Source: Variovorax boronicumulans NBRC 103145 (lineage in GTDB: Bacteria; Pseudomonadota; Gammaproteobacteria; Burkholderiales; Burkholderiaceae_C). Taken from it: a stretch of DNA of 35,455 nt. The notes beneath the pieces are model-generated. The model searched no databases, was not told the origin of the DNA, and was given only the letters and a program-made list of their open reading frames with translations. Position numbers and translations under genes: made by a program. Below, piece by piece: positions 33,330-35,455 of this stretch. Numbering within the stretch: position 1 is the stretch's first letter; each line of letters begins with the position of its first letter. Location of the stretch: the NCBI RefSeq assembly GCF_001591345.1, contig NZ_BCUS01000066.1, positions 1 to 35,455 on the forward strand, in the 5' to 3' direction.

Positions 33330-33775
33330 CAGCCTTCGCCGTAGACCTGTTCGGCGCGCTTGACGAAGGCTTCGACCAGGCTCGAGGCGATGGTGTCGAA
33401 CACCGGCCCCACCAGGGCCTGCAGCGCGAAGTTGCTGAAGCCGTAGCTCATCTGCAGCTCGACGCGGCAGGCGCGTTCGCCCTGCTCGCCCACGGGGTGG
33501 AATTTCCAGGTGCCGTCGAGGTTGGAGAACGGCCCGTCGACCAGCTTCAGTTGCACCTCGCGGCCCGCGATGTGCGTGTTGCGGGTGGTGAAACTCTGGT
33601 GCAGCCCGGCGAAGGCCAGGCCGACTTCGGCGGTCATGCCGCCTTCGTCCTGCTCGATGACGCGCGACTTATCGCACCAGGGCAGGAACTGCGGGTACTT
33701 CGCCACATCGGTGACGAGCGCGTACATTTCTTCGGCGCTGTACCAGATGAGGACGGACTTGTGGACTGTTTTCAT
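33329..33775 (-). CDS. ratA: RatA/Coq10-type START-domain protein
   Basis: I choose ATG 33775 (MKTVHKSVLIWYSAEEMY), which gives 148 residues like its homologues; the longer frame from 33826 adds an unrelated leader. The helix-grip fold is indicated by ALVTDVAKYPQFLPWCDKSRVI, the FTTRNTH strand and the closing helix PVFDTIASSLVEAFVKRAEQVYG. Homologues include Coq10, which binds ubiquinone, and E. coli RatA/PasT, reported as a 70S-assembly inhibitor; a quinone or lipid-binding role seems the safer reading. It is divergent from smpB and coupled to rnfH, a conserved arrangement. Confidence 0.9.
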   Translation of the reverse strand: MKTVHKSVLIWYSAEEMYALVTDVAKYPQFLPWCDKSRVIEQDEGGMTAEVGLAFAGLHQSFTTRNTHIAGREVQLKLVDGPFSNLDGTWKFHPVGEQGERACRVELQMSYGFSNFALQALVGPVFDTIASSLVEAFVKRAEQVYGEG

Positions 33776-33800
33776 AGAATCGGCACAGCGTGCGCGACGG

Positions 33801-33806
33801 ATTGTA
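33801..33806 (-). promoter_or_regulatory. Candidate -10 box of ratA-rnfH
   Basis: TACAAT on the minus strand lies about 25 bases upstream of the ratA ATG within the 62-base divergent gap. It is followed by CCGTC exactly as upstream of guaB. No clear -35 box is seen. Confidence 0.3.
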
Positions 33807-33837
33807 TTGAAGCCATGCGCCCCCAACTTCTCGAGCC

Positions 33838-34314
33838 ATGGCCACCAAGAAACAAGACACCTCCTCCCGCATCGCCGACAACAAGAAGGCCGCCTACAAC
33901 TATTTCTTCGAAGAACGCTTCGAGGCCGGCATGGTCCTCGAGGGCTGGGAAGTCAAGTCGCTGCGCGAAGGCAAGGTGCAGCTGACCGACGGCTACGTGG
34001 TGATCCGCGACGGCGAGCTGTTCGTGGTCGGCTGCCAGATCAACCCGCTCAAGAGCGCCTCGACGCACGTCAATCCTGATTCGGTCCGCACCAAGAAGTT
34101 GCTGCTGCACAAGGAAGAGATCAAGCGCCTCGTCGGCAAGGTCGAACAAAAGGGCTACACGCTGGTGCCGCTGAACCTGCACTGGAAGGCCGGCAAGGTG
34201 AAGTGCGAGATCGCGCTCGCCAAGGGCAAGGCCGAGCACGACAAGCGCGACACCATCAAGGACCGCGAAGGCAAGCGCGAAGTCGAGCGCGCGATGAAGA
34301 GCCGCAACCGCTGA
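33838..34314 (+). CDS. smpB: SsrA-binding protein SmpB
   Basis: This 158-residue protein has the SmpB oligonucleotide-binding barrel: IADNKKAAYNYFFEERFEAGMVLEGWEVKSLREGKVQLTDGYVVI, then NPDSVRTKKLLLHKEEI and the basic tail KRDTIKDREGKREVERAMKSRNR, which contacts tmRNA and the ribosome. It delivers tmRNA to stalled ribosomes for rescue. No ssrA gene is seen nearby. It is divergent from ratA-rnfH. The ribosome site before the ATG is weak (CTCGAG), and a run of seven T residues lies just after the stop without a stem in front of it. Confidence 0.97.
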   Translation: MATKKQDTSSRIADNKKAAYNYFFEERFEAGMVLEGWEVKSLREGKVQLTDGYVVIRDGELFVVGCQINPLKSASTHVNPDSVRTKKLLLHKEEIKRLVGKVEQKGYTLVPLNLHWKAGKVKCEIALAKGKAEHDKRDTIKDREGKREVERAMKSRNR

Positions 34315-34336
34315 TTCTTCTTTTTTTGGGCGGCAT

Positions 34337-34362
34337 GGAATAAAACGCGCTCTGCGGGCGTT
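34337..34362 (+). promoter_or_regulatory. ECF-like promoter of the second sigma-factor operon
   Basis: GGAAT (34337-34341) and CGTT (34359-34362) are 17 bases apart, close to the GGAAC-N16/17-CGTT style of several ECF sigma factors. It is about 50 bases upstream of the exported-protein gene that precedes an ECF sigma gene. An AAACGC/GCGTTT inverted repeat (34343-34363) overlaps it. Confidence 0.4.
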
Positions 34363-34409
34363 TGCGCGGTGTCATCGATCCTCGATGCCATCAACCCAGG
34401 AGTCTTCCC

Positions 34410-34790
34410 ATGTCACCTATCCGCATGTCCTCCGTCGGCCTCGCCGCCGCACTGCTCGGCAGCCTGCTCGCCCTCCCCGCGTTCGCCCAGCCCAAGGCCG
34501 CCGATGGCGCGCTGGTCGGTGCGAACGGCATGACGCTCTACACCTTCGACAAGGACACGGCCGGCAGCGGCAAGTCGGCCTGCAACGGCGGCTGCGCCAC
34601 CAACTGGCCGCCCTTCATGGCAGCCGACAGCGACAAGCCCAGCGGCGACTTCACCATCGTCACGCGCGACGACGGCAAGAAGCAATGGGCCGCCAAGGGC
34701 TGGCCGCTGTACTACTGGGTGAAGGACACCAAGCCGGGCGACAAGACCGGCGACGGCGTCAACGGCACCTGGAAAACCGCCAAGCCCTGA
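34410..34790 (+). CDS. Secreted protein with Yx(FWY)xxD repeats (COG4315)
   Basis: The start at ATG 34410 is supported by CCAGGAG at 34396-34402 and gives 126 residues. A signal peptide ends PAFAQ; no lipobox cysteine is present although relatives are called lipoproteins. Two family repeats are visible, LYTFDKDTAGSGKSACNGGCATNWPP and LYYWVKDTKPGDKTGDG, each with the Yx(F/W)xxD motif. The first contains a CNGGC pair that may form a disulfide or bind metal. The role is unknown to me. It is 24 bases upstream of an ECF sigma gene and is probably part of, and regulated by, that system. Confidence 0.85.
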   Translation: MSPIRMSSVGLAAALLGSLLALPAFAQPKAADGALVGANGMTLYTFDKDTAGSGKSACNGGCATNWPPFMAADSDKPSGDFTIVTRDDGKKQWAAKGWPLYYWVKDTKPGDKTGDGVNGTWKTAKP

Positions 34791-34814
34791 GTCCGACAGG
34801 CTCCCGGCCCACCC

Positions 34815-35321
34815 ATGGACGCCCGCCTGCTGGTCGAGCACATCCCGAGCCTGCGCCGCTATGCGCGCGCACTCACGGGCAATGCCTGGGCGGCCGACGA
34901 CCTGGTGCAGGACACGCTCGAGCGCGCCTGCGGCAAGTGGCGGCTCTGGGTGGTGGGCACCGACCTGCGTGCCTGGCTCTTCACGGTCATGCACAACCTC
35001 TTCGCCAGCCAGGTGCGACGCCGGCCGCCACCGCATGCAGTCGTGCCACTGGAGGATGTAGCACCCGAGCAGCTGCAAGGCGGCGCCGACCCGAGCCTGG
35101 GCCTCGACCTGCAGCGCTGCCTGATGCTGCTGCCCGAAGAGCAACGCGCCGTGCTGCTGCTGGTGACGCTCGAAGACCTGTCCTACACCGAGGTGGCGAA
35201 GGTGCTCGGCATTCCGATCGGCACCGTGATGTCGCGCCTCTCGCGCGCCCGCCTTCGTCTGCAGGAACTGATGGACGGCGCCGCCGCGTCCAGCCGCCCC
35301 GGCCTGCGCCGCCTCAAGTGA
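34815..35321 (+). CDS. ECF sigma factor
   Basis: This 168-residue sigma factor has region 2 at about 10-75 (LRRYARALTGNAWAADDLVQDTLERA, WLFTVMHNLFASQVRR) and region 4 at about 100-155 (LPEEQRAVLLLVTLEDLSYTEVAKVLGIPIGTVMSRLSRARLRLQEL). It lacks extra domains. The next gene starts 2-17 bases after the stop and looks like a cognate anti-sigma factor. The upstream exported protein and an ECF-like promoter suggest one autoregulated operon. The inducing signal is unknown. It is only distantly similar to the SigF-like protein at 475. Confidence 0.93.
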   Translation: MDARLLVEHIPSLRRYARALTGNAWAADDLVQDTLERACGKWRLWVVGTDLRAWLFTVMHNLFASQVRRRPPPHAVVPLEDVAPEQLQGGADPSLGLDLQRCLMLLPEEQRAVLLLVTLEDLSYTEVAKVLGIPIGTVMSRLSRARLRLQELMDGAAASSRPGLRRLK

Positions 35322-35337
35322 CGTGAAGCAACCCGCC

Positions 35338-35455
35338 ATGACCCGCCCCACCCTGCCCCCCACCGACGACGAGCTGCACGCCTGGGTCGACGGCCAGTTG
35401 CCGCCCGAACGCCGCGAGGCGGTCGAGGATGCGCTGGCGCGCGATCCGGCCGTGG
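35338..35455 (+). CDS. Anti-sigma factor, partial
   Basis: The frame opens at ATG 35338 (GTG 35323 is an in-frame alternative) and is cut by the window end after 39 codons. The visible part, PTDDELHAWVDGQLPPERREAVEDALARDPAV, is the typical cytoplasmic N-terminus of membrane-anchored anti-sigma factors encoded after ECF sigma genes. No zinc-binding HxxxCxxC motif is in the visible part. A membrane helix should follow beyond the window. The call rests on this motif and on position. Confidence 0.75.
   Translation, partial: MTRPTLPPTDDELHAWVDGQLPPERREAVEDALARDPAV

Noticed and set aside
34321..34327. T-run after smpB as an intrinsic terminator
   Set aside because: The seven T residues come directly after the stop region with no stem in front; the nearby AAACGC/GCGTTT repeat is downstream of them.
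34315..34409. tmRNA (ssrA) next to smpB
   Set aside because: No tRNA-like end or tag-coding stretch is visible in the gaps flanking smpB.

Overview
The window is high-GC DNA with very dense, mostly ATGA-overlapping gene packing. It encodes a set of proteins typical of Betaproteobacteria, order Burkholderiales. The URC-type uracil genes, Bug-family binding protein, NahR/NagR-type regulator and the smpB / ratA-rnfH and guaB-guaA blocks together suggest a Comamonadaceae member such as Variovorax. This placement is inference from gene content and protein resemblance. I see no tRNA, rRNA, CRISPR array, insertion sequence or prophage, and no gene-free stretch longer than about 190 bases.

Layout. 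(1) 1-2047: an ECF sigma factor with its NrsF-type membrane anti-sigma (minus strand, the latter cut by the window edge), divergent from a small membrane protein and a DUF6152 exported protein. An exact GTAACC-N16-CGAA promoter overlaps the nominal sigma start. (2) 2141-5540: a three-gene uracil-catabolism unit: a GTP-cyclohydrolase-II-like URC1 protein, a DUF1688/URC4 protein and uracil phosphoribosyltransferase. (3) 5730-16637: a long, translationally coupled run built around a BMP-type nucleoside/base ABC importer (binding protein, ATPase, two permeases) and ending in a CodA-like cytosine deaminase. Between the binding protein and the ATPase sit three unexpected genes: a 937-residue lipoprotein that fuses a polysaccharide deacetylase, a caspase-like protease and TPRs; a lipoprotein of the MTA/SAH-nucleosidase fold; and an alpha/beta hydrolase. 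Regions 2 and 3 read together as one pyrimidine/nucleoside uptake and breakdown locus. The fusion protein is the most unusual object in the window. (4) 16709-17711: a DinB-family protein and a RidA-family protein.

(5) 17798-23285: a salicylate-5-hydroxylase-like operon (reductase, large and small oxygenase subunits, Rieske ferredoxin) on the minus strand, divergent from a NahR/NagR-like LysR regulator. A PchB-like chorismate-mutase-fold protein and a Bug-type solute-binding protein lie between the small subunit and the ferredoxin. (6) 23282-28354: a 2'-5' RNA ligase-like protein, an outer-membrane beta-barrel, and a minus-strand run AraC regulator - AlaX-type tRNA editing protein - EamA transporter - ArgE-like deacylase. 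(7) 28462-32319: guaB and guaA on the minus strand with a vapBC toxin-antitoxin pair lodged between them, preceded by its own operator-rich promoter. (8) 32448-35455: a DUF4124 protein, rnfH-ratA divergent from smpB, and a second ECF system (exported YxFxxD-repeat protein, ECF sigma factor, and the beginning of an anti-sigma factor) preceded by an ECF-like promoter.
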